Assembly (NCBI RefSeq): GCF_022213065.1
Contig: NZ_JAKLJA010000055.1
Coordinates: 1-37,470, forward strand
Length of the DNA stretch: 37,470 nt
Source: Paraburkholderia tagetis
GTDB taxonomy: Bacteria; Pseudomonadota; Gammaproteobacteria; Burkholderiales; Burkholderiaceae
Direction: 5' to 3'
The position numbers and the translations under genes are program-made. How positions within the stretch are numbered: position 1 is the stretch's first letter; each line of letters starts with the position of its first letter. This document shows, one piece after another, positions 1-7,102 of this stretch. A model generated the notes under the pieces. That model was not told where the DNA came from and did no database searches. It was given only the letters and a program-made list of their open reading frames with translations.

Positions 1-99
1 CGCGCTCGTGGCTACGCGAATATCGAAACCATGCGTACCGTGCTGTTCCTGATCGCTGGCAAGCTCAACTTCACTTCGATCAACCCGCATACCGCATAA
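1..99 (+). CDS. ISL3-family transposase, C-terminal 32 residues only
   Basis: The frame from base 1 reads RARGYANIETMRTVLFLIAG and ends at TAA (97-99), 23 bp inside the IS terminus. An ARGY motif followed by a hydrophobic stretch and GKL near the C-terminus resembles the end of ISL3-type transposases. The rest lies outside the window. Family assignment rests mainly on the terminal GGCTCTT inverted repeat and only secondarily on this short peptide. Confidence 0.65.
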   Translation, partial: RARGYANIETMRTVLFLIAGKLNFTSINPHTA

Positions 100-122
100 C
101 CCATTTGAATTTCAAAAGAGCC
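1..122 (+). mobile_element. ISL3-family IS, right terminus (partial, runs off the window)
   Basis: The last 22 bases before position 122, read outward on the minus strand, begin GGCTCTTTTGAAATTC. The opening GGCTCTT is the usual terminal sequence of ISL3-family elements. Positions 3-122 are identical, in inverted orientation, to 37351-37470, so the two contig ends are two copies of the same element. The 8 bases beside the end here (123-130) do not match the 8 bases beside the other copy (37343-37350), so these are separate insertions or rearranged ends rather than one insertion seen twice. Confidence 0.8.
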
Positions 123-130
123 TTAATTAA

Positions 131-139
131 TTAGCGTCA
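131..139. repeat. 9-bp target-site duplication of the IS4-type element (left copy; right copy 1715-1723)
   Basis: TTAGCGTCA occurs at 131-139 and again at 1715-1723, directly abutting the two inverted repeats of the IS between them. A 9-bp duplication with CTG-starting ends is characteristic of part of the IS4 family (IS10/IS50-like). Intact duplications indicate simple transposition without later rearrangement. Confidence 0.85.
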
Positions 140-225
140 CTGGACTTTAGACATTCGCGCCCGATGCGGATGCCGAAAATTAGTTTGGACTTCGAAAAGT
201 ACTTGACATGAAACGGAAATCGTGG

Positions 226-274
226 GGCCGCCGCGCTGCTTGCGCGAGGTTTTAGCGCAAGCAGCGCGGCGGCC
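226..274. repeat. Perfect 20-bp inverted repeat (hairpin) in the IS4-type leader
   Basis: Positions 226-245 and 255-274 are exact reverse complements separated by the 9-nt loop gaggtttta. The stem is almost entirely G/C. It lies between the left inverted repeat and the transposase start, where IS10/IS50-type elements carry structures that hide the ribosome-binding site in transcripts entering from outside. That role is an inference here; a terminator lacking a U-tract is another possibility. Confidence 0.85.
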
Positions 275-308
275 AATGAGAATCGTTTTCGGTTCTCTTG
301 CGATAGCC

Positions 309-1589
309 ATGTCACTGTCGAAACGCACTGAGTTTTACCTGAGCCAATGGATCAACGTTCTGCTTACCGCCGTGCCGATTCGCTCGCGAACCAGCTTCCT
401 CGAGCTGCTCTGCGGGTGCATGGTTTCGCCCGAAGGATGGGTGAGCCGCGCGATCTCGGCCATTGGCTGTACGCGGCACTGGACGGCGTATTTCAAGCTT
501 CTGGAGCGTGGCACCTGGCGTACGGTGCCACTCGCGCGAGCGCTGCTCAGACTGGTGCTTGCCGTCTTGCCCAGCGGCACGCTCACCATGGTCCTGGACG
601 ATACGCTGATCATGCGGTGCTCGAAGAAGGCACCGGGCGTGGCCTGGCGACGCGAGCACAGCGGCAAGACCAACCGGCCCAAACACGTCTGGGCGCAATG
701 CATTGTGACTCTGGGTGTGAGTGTGCTGGGCAACGGGGGCGTCGGCATGGTGCTGCCGATCCTCTCGCGACTGGTTCCGGAAACGGGCAACACCAACAAG
801 CTCAAGATTGCGCTGGCGCTTGTGCGAGCGGTCTCGGGTGTGACCGAGCGGCCCATCCGTGTGCTGTTCGACTCCTGGTTCATGCGCGCGCGTCTGGTCC
901 TGCCATTGCTGCGTCGGAACATGCACGTCATCGGCCAGGCGCGTATCGATACCGCGCTGTTTCTGCCGCCCGTACGATCCGGTGCGCCCGGGCGTGGACG
1001 CCCGCGCATCTATGGCAAGCGTCTGAGCGCCGAGGCCATCGAAACGCTGCCCGCAACCGAATTGACGATGAAGCTCTATGGCAAGGAGCAGCGCGTGCGC
1101 CTGCGTTCGATAGTCGCCGTGGCCCGCTTCCTCAAAGGCACGACGGTGCGCGCCGTCTGGTGCCAGTTCTACAACGACAAGCGGCAAGAATGGACAAAGC
1201 GACGTCTGATCCTGGCCTCCGAAGTGGATCTGGAGGCTCAAACCGTCGTTCAGCTTTACGCGCGCCGGCGCCGCTGGGGCATCGAACCGCTGTTTCACAA
1301 TCTCAAGCGTTGGTGGGGATTCAACAATCTCTGGCAGCAAAAGCGCACCGTACTCGAACTCTGGATGCAGATTCGTTCGTGCGCCTGGACACTCACGCAG
1401 TTGCTCAGCCTGGCGATTGCCGAGGACTTCCCCATGCACGAAATTGCGCCGTGGAGAATCGGTCAGCCCGTCACCGCTGGCCTGGTCGCCCAATGGCTGC
1501 GTCGGGAATTTACCGGACTTGCCTCCCACACTCCCGTGCAGGGGAAGTCCCGAAAATTCCAGAGGCCCGAAGCACGTCACGCCCCTTGA
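309..1589 (+). CDS. IS4-type DDE transposase
   Basis: A 426-residue transposase filling the element. Candidate catalytic residues are Asp97 or Asp98 in VLDDTL, Asp188 in LFDSW and Glu326 in RWGIEPLFHNLK, whose E-x6-K spacing is the conserved end of the IS4-type YREK signature. The open frame extends upstream to a GTG at 222, but that stretch runs through the perfect hairpin at 226-274, so I place the start at the ATG at 309; ATG 276 is an alternative. No frameshift is visible, and with intact ends and target duplication the element may still be active. It could instead be placed in a neighbouring group such as IS701. Confidence 0.82.
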   Translation: MSLSKRTEFYLSQWINVLLTAVPIRSRTSFLELLCGCMVSPEGWVSRAISAIGCTRHWTAYFKLLERGTWRTVPLARALLRLVLAVLPSGTLTMVLDDTLIMRCSKKAPGVAWRREHSGKTNRPKHVWAQCIVTLGVSVLGNGGVGMVLPILSRLVPETGNTNKLKIALALVRAVSGVTERPIRVLFDSWFMRARLVLPLLRRNMHVIGQARIDTALFLPPVRSGAPGRGRPRIYGKRLSAEAIETLPATELTMKLYGKEQRVRLRSIVAVARFLKGTTVRAVWCQFYNDKRQEWTKRRLILASEVDLEAQTVVQLYARRRRWGIEPLFHNLKRWWGFNNLWQQKRTVLELWMQIRSCAWTLTQLLSLAIAEDFPMHEIAPWRIGQPVTAGLVAQWLRREFTGLASHTPVQGKSRKFQRPEARHAP

Positions 1590-1830
1590 GTTACCAGTCG
1601 ATGCCGCTTCTGCGGCCCCGCATGCTCGCTTCATCGCAATCTCAGTCTCGTTCGCTGCCTCGCCACCGCTACTCACAAGCGGCCGGCGACGGCGTTCGAG
1701 TGTCTAAAGTTCAGTTAGCGTCAGTCATCTCAACTATTATTTGGAGTGAGTGAAAATCGAATCGATACATTTAGTTAGCCAATCTAAATGCGTTGCAGAG
1801 ACCGCGAATCAACTCCAGATCTGCGCTAGC

Positions 1831-2178
1831 TTATTTCTGTCGATTCTCATCGTGGAACTCGACGTCCTCGATTACGTCGCCGATATCCACGCGCTGGCCC
1901 GCGCGTTCGCGCACCTGTTGCTCGTGCATCTCTTGTGCGCGCATTGCCTGCTCGCGAAGCTGTTGGCGCAGGTCGCGCGTTTTCCACCAGACAAAACCGC
2001 CGATCGCGATGCCTGCCCCAAGCACCACTGCCAACATCACGAGCGACACGGCGAACCCCACAACGAGCAGCGCAGCGCCTATCACCACGGCTAACACCTT
2101 CGCCAGTACGCCTGGTGGACCATGACGCATAGTTGCGCCATTTTGCCTGAGTCTCTCCTGTTGCTTGTCAAATTGCAT
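1831..2178 (-). CDS. Small membrane protein of unknown function
   Basis: A 115-residue protein with a basic N-terminus, a long hydrophobic segment at about residues 25-65 that could span the membrane twice (ending GGFVWWKTRDL), and a charged, probably coiled-coil tail rich in Arg, Gln and Glu. GGAG at 2184-2187 lies 5 nt before the ATG. I do not recognise a named family; similar short membrane proteins with acidic tails are common hypotheticals in Burkholderiaceae. It stands alone: the next gene on this strand, ccdB, ends 136 bp upstream of it. Confidence 0.75.
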   Translation of the reverse strand: MQFDKQQERLRQNGATMRHGPPGVLAKVLAVVIGAALLVVGFAVSLVMLAVVLGAGIAIGGFVWWKTRDLRQQLREQAMRAQEMHEQQVRERAGQRVDIGDVIEDVEFHDENRQK

Positions 2179-2313
2179 CGCATCTCCGATCTAGGGTTTC
2201 CTGAGGCGGTTTCAGGGGTGGGGCGCAACAGCGAGCTGGCTATTTAAGCGGGTTGAGTTTGATTTACAGATGCGACGCTCGACCCTTACGAACAAAGCTG
2301 CCCGGTTATTGAC

Positions 2314-2634
2314 TCAGTATGCGCCGAAGATCCGGTCGAGCGCCGCAAGAATGGCCTCACGTCGATCTGAAAGGGAACCGACGCACTTGCCAAGAGTGTT
2401 CAGGGGGACCGCGCTCATGCCGGGCGTATCAAGGAAACATTCTTCGCCGTGGACTTCGAACACGGGAAGTAGATCAGATGGCTTACCGGAGAAGGCGAGA
2501 TGTCGGACAGGTCGCAGAGGAATTACGATCCGCGTCGGCAAAATGCCGACATGGGTGCTTTGCACGTCGAGCAGGTAAGGTGCCAGTTTGCGCGTCTCAA
2601 TGTCGGGGTTCGCGTAGAGATCAAACCTGGCCAT
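2314..2634 (-). CDS. ccdB: CcdB-family gyrase-poisoning toxin
   Basis: 106 residues, against 101 for F-plasmid CcdB. The family pattern is followed throughout: MARFDLYANP start, YLLDVQS, RIVIPLRP, a central LLPVFEV, the MSAVP segment and a C-terminal AILAALDRIF helix ending in GAY. CcdB toxins bind GyrA and trap gyrase–DNA complexes; the antitoxin CcdA neutralises them. The start codon shares one base with the ccdA stop (TAATG at 2632-2636), so translation is coupled. The C-terminus has an aromatic residue last, where the F protein ends in WGI, the residues needed for gyrase poisoning. The toxin appears full length and potentially functional. Confidence 0.9.
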   Translation of the reverse strand: MARFDLYANPDIETRKLAPYLLDVQSTHVGILPTRIVIPLRPVRHLAFSGKPSDLLPVFEVHGEECFLDTPGMSAVPLNTLGKCVGSLSDRREAILAALDRIFGAY

Positions 2635-2876
2635 TAAAACGTCCTGTATTTCGCGAGCGGAAGCCCGTCGCGATCGACCATCGCAGTGTAAGCGGCGACC
2701 AGCTCTGCGTTATCCTCCGCCCAGCGGCGGGCCTCCGCCTCCCGGATTTCTTCACGCACGCCGCGCTCGCTCGCGCGCGAAAGATTGATGCCAAGCTGCT
2801 TGGCCCGCTCAAGCACCTCCGGCGGCAAGGTGACGTTGGTGGATTTACGCGGTCGAACTTCGAGTGCTTTGCCCAT
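2634..2876 (-). CDS. ccdA: CcdA-family antitoxin
   Basis: 80 residues from the ATG at 2876, which has GGAG at 2883-2886, 6 nt upstream. The frame stays open to 2918, but those extra codons overlap the likely operator. The N-terminal part (STNVTLPPEVLERAKQLGIN) is the ribbon-helix-helix DNA-binding region typical of CcdA. The C-terminal part ends in the common CcdA tail GLPLAKYRTF, which wraps around CcdB. The protein would repress its own operon together with CcdB, probably through the inverted repeat at 2901-2916. The pair is a type II toxin-antitoxin module that helps maintain the replicon or island. Confidence 0.9.
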   Translation of the reverse strand: MGKALEVRPRKSTNVTLPPEVLERAKQLGINLSRASERGVREEIREAEARRWAEDNAELVAAYTAMVDRDGLPLAKYRTF

Positions 2877-2900
2877 GTGCGGCTCCATGTTGCAGATCAT

Positions 2901-2916
2901 GTGCATTATCCTGCAC
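2901..2916 (-). promoter_or_regulatory. Candidate ccdAB operator (inverted repeat)
   Basis: GTGCA-ttatcc-TGCAC, a 5-bp inverted repeat with a 6-bp spacer, lies 24 bp upstream of the ccdA start. A ribbon-helix-helix antitoxin would be expected to bind a short palindrome at this position. No experimental consensus is claimed. Confidence 0.45.
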
Positions 2917-2918
2917 AA

Positions 2919-3256
2919 GTCTGACGGGTCGCAAGCGTGCCGGCTGCTGGCAGATCACCGCTAGACCAATCTCGGGCAATCGGGGGAAGTAGGGTCGGAT
3001 AGCTGACCCTCTTAACCACTCGGCAACGATATAATTTTACATAATTTTATTGATCGATTTTCAGTTTGTAGTCCTATGCTTTGGATCGAAGCGGTGCGGA
3101 CGTCGCGAGGCGATCTGACCTCGGGGCCGATCACTCTCGTGAAAGCGGGGTCGTGAGCGCCGAGGAAACTGCAGTTCGACTCAGAAGATGAATGAGTGTT
3201 CGGTAGAGCGTTAAAGACGGGAGAGCATGGCCAGGCGAGATTGGAGCGCAGGGCGA
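2919..3256. other. No gene seen; contains a tRNA-Ser-like D-arm fragment
   Basis: No supported reading frame. On the minus strand near 3011-3028 the sequence reads GCCGAGTGGTTAAGAGGG, which resembles the D-arm of tRNA-Ser, followed by a GGGTC…GACCC stem (2992-3009). No matching acceptor stem or T-arm (GGTTCGAATCC-like) is present, so this is at most a tRNA remnant, for instance the scar of a tRNA-targeted integration. Confidence 0.35.
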
Positions 3257-4186
3257 CTACTGATCGCCATTGCCGCCGGATGCGCCTGTTTCATCGTTCT
3301 CTGCGGGGTCGGGCCGCTTCCTGGCGATGGCGCGTAAGAGTAATTTCCGCGCACTGAGGCTCGATGCGTCGACGCTCGCAGCATGTGCCGCGTTATGCCG
3401 CGCGCAGACCCACTGTCCGTCGCGCGCGCATAACCGGGCGGAGGCAAGCAGCGATTCACGCTCGCGTTCTCGCGAAACCAGTTCCGCTCGCATCTGCAGC
3501 GCCTCGCCATTGCCTGGCTGCTCGGCGAGCACGGCCATGATGTCCCTGCGTGCCGGCCAAAGACTATTTTTGTTGAGGCTCGCGCGCGCACGGCTGAGAC
3601 TTCCGGTTACACCGGTATGCGAGCTGATGTTGATTTTACGCGTGGCGGAAAGATCATCTTGCGAACGGGCGTGCCGCTCGGGGACAGCCTCATGTGCGGC
3701 GTCGATTTGCGCCGCCAATGAAGGATTCGGCGGCATTGATGCGAGCGCAGGTTGCTCAGTGCTCACCGGCTCGCTGGGTGTTGGAACGGCTGGCACGTGC
3801 GCCCGCTCAAGCACAGTGCCCTCGACCGCCGGAACTTGCGGGGTCTGTGCCTGCTGATCGTGATGCGAGATGCCTAAAGCGGTAAATACGACCGCAAACA
3901 CAGCCACCGTGGCGAAAGCATAGTACGGCGTAGTCGAGTGGTCTGTGGCAGCTTTGCTCACCGCTGCTTGCTGGAAGATTGCGATTTGCCGGGGAATTGG
4001 GGCTTGCCGGGAGATTGGCGCTTGCTGAGAGGCTGGGGCTTGCCGGGGAGCCTCGGCTTGCCGGGGGACTGCGGCTTGCTGTTTCTTGCCGCACGTGGGA
4101 CAAAAGTTCATGGAGGCGCTGAGCCTAGTCCTACACGAGGGACACAGCCGCGGAACATGGAGAGCACGGCGTGGTTCGTTGAACAT
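3257..4186 (-). CDS. Zinc-ribbon membrane protein with hexapeptide repeats
   Basis: 309 residues. Residues 15-32 form a double-CxxC zinc ribbon (CPSC…CPTC). Residues 41-76 are six degenerate six-residue repeats of the type (P/S)RQAPx. One membrane segment follows at about 88-106 (YYAFATVAVFAVVFTALGI). A Pro-rich linker leads to a helical C-terminal half (about 195-290) whose Ala-rich pairs of helices look like TPR units. The layout of cytoplasmic zinc ribbon, single membrane helix and periplasmic repeat domain suggests a membrane-anchored adaptor; function unknown. GGAG at 4194-4197 lies 7 nt before the ATG. It stands alone, with long flanks without supported genes. Confidence 0.72.
   Translation of the reverse strand: MFNEPRRALHVPRLCPSCRTRLSASMNFCPTCGKKQQAAVPRQAEAPRQAPASQQAPISRQAPIPRQIAIFQQAAVSKAATDHSTTPYYAFATVAVFAVVFTALGISHHDQQAQTPQVPAVEGTVLERAHVPAVPTPSEPVSTEQPALASMPPNPSLAAQIDAAHEAVPERHARSQDDLSATRKINISSHTGVTGSLSRARASLNKNSLWPARRDIMAVLAEQPGNGEALQMRAELVSRERERESLLASARLCARDGQWVCARHNAAHAASVDASSLSARKLLLRAIARKRPDPAENDETGASGGNGDQ
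3959..4066 (-). repeat. 18-bp tandem repeat coding for a hexapeptide
   Basis: Six degenerate 18-bp units within the zinc-ribbon protein gene encode PRQAEA, PRQAPA, SQQAPI, SRQAPI, PRQIAI and FQQAAV on the minus strand. On the plus strand this is seen as recurring cttgccgggg / gattggcgcttgc blocks. Copy number may vary between strains through slippage. Confidence 0.7.
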
Positions 4187-4745
4187 TGGAATGCTCCGGC
4201 GGTAGATCTATATAACTTCTGCCTGCTGGCATATCGCAGCAGATGGTAAGGAATGCGAAAATATTAATAGCTATCAGAGCGATGCAGGAAGCATAAATAT
4301 GGACTACTTCGCCGTGGAGATCAATCGGCGAATTTGGGGCACGCTGACACGCATCGCCATGTGTCGGAAACGCAAGATCTATGGCGCGCGTTGTTCGTGA
4401 GGGATGGGTCTATCAGAGAGACGGAACGCCGGATATTCCCGAAGAGATATGCGTTTTATGGGATTTCCCGTGAGGTGGCGGTCCGATGCGAAGCATCCCC
4501 AATGCGCTGCACGTTGTGCTGTGGCGGTGGCTCGCCTAAGATGACCGCACAATTGCGCGAAGCCGGGGAGGGGGACAACATGAAGGTCTATAAGGGACCG
4601 TTGGTCGATTTGGACGTCGGCATCCTTTGTCCAAAGCGCTAACCAGACGCGTCACGCCGGAACTGGAATAGTCCGAGCTCGCTCACACGGGCTTTTAGGG
4701 CTTCACCGAAGACTCGCATGCAACCAGGCGAAGGCGCGTCCGAGG
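4187..4745. other. No gene supported
   Basis: Open frames here lack convincing composition. The only hint is a strong ribosome-binding-like GGGGAGGGGG followed by an ATG at 4580 that opens a 20-residue frame (MKVYKGPLVDLDVGILCPKR) ending at 4642. It may be a very short gene or the severed start of one. No repeat or RNA gene was recognised. Confidence 0.3.
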
Positions 4746-5123
4746 TCAGACCTCGTCCTCAGCAAACACGCTGTGCTCGGCAAGCACGGTGTCCTTGTCG
4801 ACGCACTGCACATGCCAGTGCCCTGCAACGCCTGATCCGCTTTCGCGTTCAGTGCAGCACCAGAGTGCCTCGCCTGATTCCCCCTCGAACGGCCCAGTTC
4901 GGGCTTCCATAGTGAGACCGTCGAGGATGAACAGGGGGCGCGCATCATGCTGACCGCACACCAGTGTGCCGCGCGCATCGACCCGCAGCTTTCCCCGGTC
5001 GGGAAATTGGAGACCGGCATGACCCTCGCGCGACCACTTGTGGGTGTCGTTGTCGAGCCAAAGGATCGCATAGGCATTCGGGTCAAGGCGGTCGAAGGTG
5101 TCGAGATGGAGCGTGATGCGCAT
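4746..5123 (-). CDS. Hypothetical protein, 125 residues
   Basis: The open frame runs back to 5363, but the ATG at 5123 is preceded by GGAGA (5129-5133) at good spacing, so I start there. The protein is soluble, rich in Trp, His and Asp, with three Cys in its C-terminal half (including a CC pair), and looks like a small beta-rich domain. No family is recognised. It follows hicB on the same strand, after about 400 bp of degraded sequence. Confidence 0.55.
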   Translation of the reverse strand: MRITLHLDTFDRLDPNAYAILWLDNDTHKWSREGHAGLQFPDRGKLRVDARGTLVCGQHDARPLFILDGLTMEARTGPFEGESGEALWCCTERESGSGVAGHWHVQCVDKDTVLAEHSVFAEDEV

Positions 5124-5522
5124 GAATTTCTCCGGTCGTGTTCGTGGCTTCGTGACCCGCCACAGTAGTCGGCTGACATACCAACTGTATGTGCAGCGGC
5201 AAGCTTGTGCATGCGTCAGGGTGTCGCTTGCTGCCGCTTTATACTTACCAGGGCGCCGGCGCGGCGCTTCCACGTCTACCGGTTTGAATTCGGCAGGGCT
5301 CACGATTTCGATGTACTCCATGTCTGGCGCGTGTTCGAAGAGGGCGGCGCCTGATACGCGCAATCGCTCGCTTCGACGAGCGTTTCCTTGTCGCCATACA
5401 CGAAGCGCGCCCAGTCTTTGACCATGCTGACGATATGAAGATCTGCCTCATGCCGATGCCAGCCCGCGCCCAACTGCGTGGGCGCGCGCGGCGCCGGCCT
5501 TTTCGTCAGGACGAACCGGATT
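5124..5522 (-). other. Degraded reading frame downstream of hicB
   Basis: Two overlapping minus-strand frames together look like one decayed gene. One frame gives MVKDWARFVYGDKETLVEAS from 5425, and after an apparent shift near 5345 another continues LFEHAPDMEYIEIVSPAEF. Neither piece alone resembles a whole protein. I cannot assign a family; it may simply be non-coding. Confidence 0.3.
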
Positions 5523-5882
5523 TCAGGCGTTCGCGGCGCGCTCCAGCACTTCGCGCGCGGCGCGGTCCAGCATTTCCTCTGACCACTGGTTGACGCTCTC
5601 GCCGGAGACAGCCGCCGCAATACCCACACGGGCATGCACGTCAGGATCAATGCGGAGCATGAGTTTGCCCGACGCGGGTTTTTGCGGCTTGCGGCCGGCC
5701 TGCTCGCAGTCCGTCAGGTAATGATCGACCGCCGCATGAAAATCGACGGTGAGCTCGTCAACGGTCGAGCCGTGAAAGCTGATCCGGTCGTCCACGCCCA
5801 GGACATGTCCGACGAAAATGTTGTCGCGCCCGTCGAAGTCGATGCGGGCGAAATAGCCCTTGTAGGTCATTGCATTGCTCAT
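5523..5882 (-). CDS. hicB: HicB-family antitoxin
   Basis: 119 residues. The N-terminal half (MTYKGYFARIDFDGRDNIFVGHVLGVDDRISFHG, followed by TVDELTVDFHAAVDHYL) is the degenerate RNase-H-like HicB fold. The C-terminal part (SGKLMLRIDPDVHARVGIAAAVSGESVNQW) is a ribbon-helix-helix DNA-binding segment, so the protein both blocks HicA and represses the operon. It starts inside the end of hicA (4-bp overlap at 5879-5882), the usual toxin-first order for hicAB. Confidence 0.92.
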   Translation of the reverse strand: MSNAMTYKGYFARIDFDGRDNIFVGHVLGVDDRISFHGSTVDELTVDFHAAVDHYLTDCEQAGRKPQKPASGKLMLRIDPDVHARVGIAAAVSGESVNQWSEEMLDRAAREVLERAANA

Positions 5883-6133
5883 GGCTTGATCCCCATTTCG
5901 CTGAACCAGTCGCGCAAGTCTTCCACCTGATATCGCTTCGCCTCTTTGCCCGGGTGCGGGCGGTGATGGTAGCGGCGCTGGCCGTTCAGCGCGAAGGCGA
6001 TGCGCGACCCCGCGCCTTCGTGGATTTCGCCACCCAGGGCGACGACGAGCGCTTCAATGTCCGAAAACACGATGCCACCCGGGGTCGGTTTTGTGTAGAT
6101 CGCGGCGAGGGTGCGGGCGTGTTTCGTCTTCAA
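5879..6133 (-). CDS. hicA: HicA-family mRNA interferase toxin
   Basis: 84 residues. HicA toxins are small dsRBD-like ribonucleases that cleave mRNA. The landmarks are TLAAIYTKPTPGGIVFSDIEAL, a GSRIAF segment where many HicA proteins have GSHxxF, and the His-rich HHRPHPGKEAKRYQVEDLRDW tail. The Arg in place of the usual catalytic His of GSH marks the longer HicA subgroup, in which the HHRPHP segment is conserved. The gene overlaps hicB by 4 bp and is preceded by clear operator-like repeats. Confidence 0.88.
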   Translation of the reverse strand: MKTKHARTLAAIYTKPTPGGIVFSDIEALVVALGGEIHEGAGSRIAFALNGQRRYHHRPHPGKEAKRYQVEDLRDWFSEMGIKP

Positions 6134-6134
6134 A

Positions 6135-6166
6135 TGATAGCAAAAAGTGATAGCTACGTGCTATCA
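6135..6166 (-). promoter_or_regulatory. Candidate hicAB operator: three TGATAGC half-sites
   Basis: TGATAGC occurs at 6135-6141 and 6148-6154, and its complement GCTATCA at 6160-6166. The last two form an inverted repeat with a 5-bp spacer (tacgt). A palindromic TGATATCA follows at 6172-6179. All lie just upstream of the hicA start, where the HicB RHH domain would bind. Confidence 0.6.
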
Positions 6167-6194
6167 AAAAATGATATCACAAGCGGAATCCCGA

Positions 6195-6228
6195 CTTTGC
6201 CCTGGTCTGGCCCGACACCAGGGCAAAG
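6195..6228. repeat. 12-bp inverted repeat
   Basis: CTTTGCCCTGGT (6195-6206) and ACCAGGGCAAAG (6217-6228) are perfect complements around a 10-nt loop. No U-tract follows, so a standard terminator is unlikely. It lies between the hicAB operator and a weak plus-strand frame. Confidence 0.6.
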
Positions 6229-6234
6229 CGCTGG

Positions 6235-6528
6235 GTGCGTGAATCCCATCACGGGGTGGACCTGCCGAGCTGGGGCGAGATGGAATCCGATGTCCAGACC
6301 GTGCTGTGCGCGCCGGCGAGCAACCGGCCGCTATGCACAATCAGCGGCTTCATCGTGACGCCACGACACGAGATCAGGGCAACACAGGGACAGGCAATCT
6401 GGCCGTCAAGCGAGTTGCAGGCGCCGGGGCCGGGACACTGGCGCCGTCAGGCGATGGATCGCGAGTGGATCTCCGTGGCCGATTCCCTGTTTGCCGGTCA
6501 CCGCGAACTGCGCTCACGCAGGCAGTGA
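6235..6528 (+). CDS. Doubtful orphan reading frame
   Basis: A 97-codon frame starting at GTG (6235) and open upstream to 6175 without an ATG. The N-terminal part (WVRESHHGVDLPSWGEMES) has reasonable protein-like composition, which suggests the remains of a real gene cut off at its 5' side near the hicA promoter. No ribosome-binding site and no family recognised. The flanks from 6529 to 6767 hold nothing I can name. Confidence 0.22.
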   Translation: MRESHHGVDLPSWGEMESDVQTVLCAPASNRPLCTISGFIVTPRHEIRATQGQAIWPSSELQAPGPGHWRRQAMDREWISVADSLFAGHRELRSRRQ

Positions 6529-6767
6529 ACCGTCGGCCGGCCGGAGCCGGAACGTCTTCAGTGCAATGGTGATGCGACGGGTGGATGTCGGCCGCGAAAA
6601 ACGGATTAAGCGAGCTGCGCGCCCATATGCCGCGTGTGCCGGGTGCGTTGCCTGCGCGGTCACATGGCGGCTTAAATATCATAACGTTAATAAACGTCTT
6701 AAAAACTTCGATCATTTGCATTATGTTAAATAACGTCGACCATCAGTCTCGTAACCTGTTGCGATCT

Positions 6768-6788
6768 GACCGATAACGGTCTATATTC
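6768..6788 (+). promoter_or_regulatory. Candidate operator and -10 for the Phd/ParE-RelE module
   Basis: GACCG-ataa-CGGTC at 6768-6781 is a perfect 5-bp inverted repeat, immediately followed by TATATT (6783-6788), a good -10 sequence, 29 bp before the antitoxin start. Phd/YefM antitoxins repress their own promoters through short palindromes in this position. Confidence 0.5.
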
Positions 6789-6817
6789 AGTCCAGTTTGA
6801 CCCCAACGGAGCGCCCC

Positions 6818-7102
6818 ATGCACCTCGCCGATCACGTCAAGCCGATCAGCTACCTCAAGAGCGAAGCCGCCCAGATCGTCAAGGACCTTACCGACTCGGG
6901 AGAGCCGCTCATCATCACGCAGAACGGCGAGGCGAAACTCGTGGTCCAGGACGTGCGAACCTACGAAGCGACCCAGCAGACCATTGCGCTGCTGAAGATC
7001 CTGGCCATTGGCCAGAAGCAGATCGAGCGCGATGACCACGTCGACGGCGACGACTTCTTCGCGGAGCTCAACGAACTCGACCGCCAGGAAAAACTTCGCT
7101 GA
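6818..7102 (+). CDS. Phd/YefM-family antitoxin
   Basis: 94 residues from the ATG at 6818, which has CGGAG at 6807-6811, 6 nt away; a TTG further upstream (6797) is less likely. The N-terminal core (VKPISYLKSEAAQIVKDLTDSGEPLIITQNGEAKLVVQD) is the typical Phd fold that binds DNA. The C-terminal helix (QKQIERDDHVDGDDFFAELNEL) is the acidic toxin-wrapping segment. The stop overlaps the toxin start (TGATG at 7100-7104). Confidence 0.92.
   Translation: MHLADHVKPISYLKSEAAQIVKDLTDSGEPLIITQNGEAKLVVQDVRTYEATQQTIALLKILAIGQKQIERDDHVDGDDFFAELNELDRQEKLR

Larger units (their letters stand above)
140..1714 (+). mobile_element. Complete IS4-type insertion sequence (1575 bp)
   Basis: The ends are imperfect inverted repeats: CTGGACTTTAGACATTCG at 140-157 and CTGAACTTTAGACACTCG read on the minus strand from 1714 to 1697 (16 of 18 identical). 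They are flanked by the direct repeat TTAGCGTCA. One DDE transposase gene fills most of the element and a strong hairpin lies in its leader. The insertion is only 17 bp from the ISL3 end, so two elements landed almost at the same place. Confidence 0.85.

Noticed and set aside
312..1676. Long minus-strand frame over the IS4-type transposase
   Set aside because: It is the antisense shadow of a clear DDE transposase in high-GC DNA; composition is Arg/Gln/His-rich and no motif is visible.
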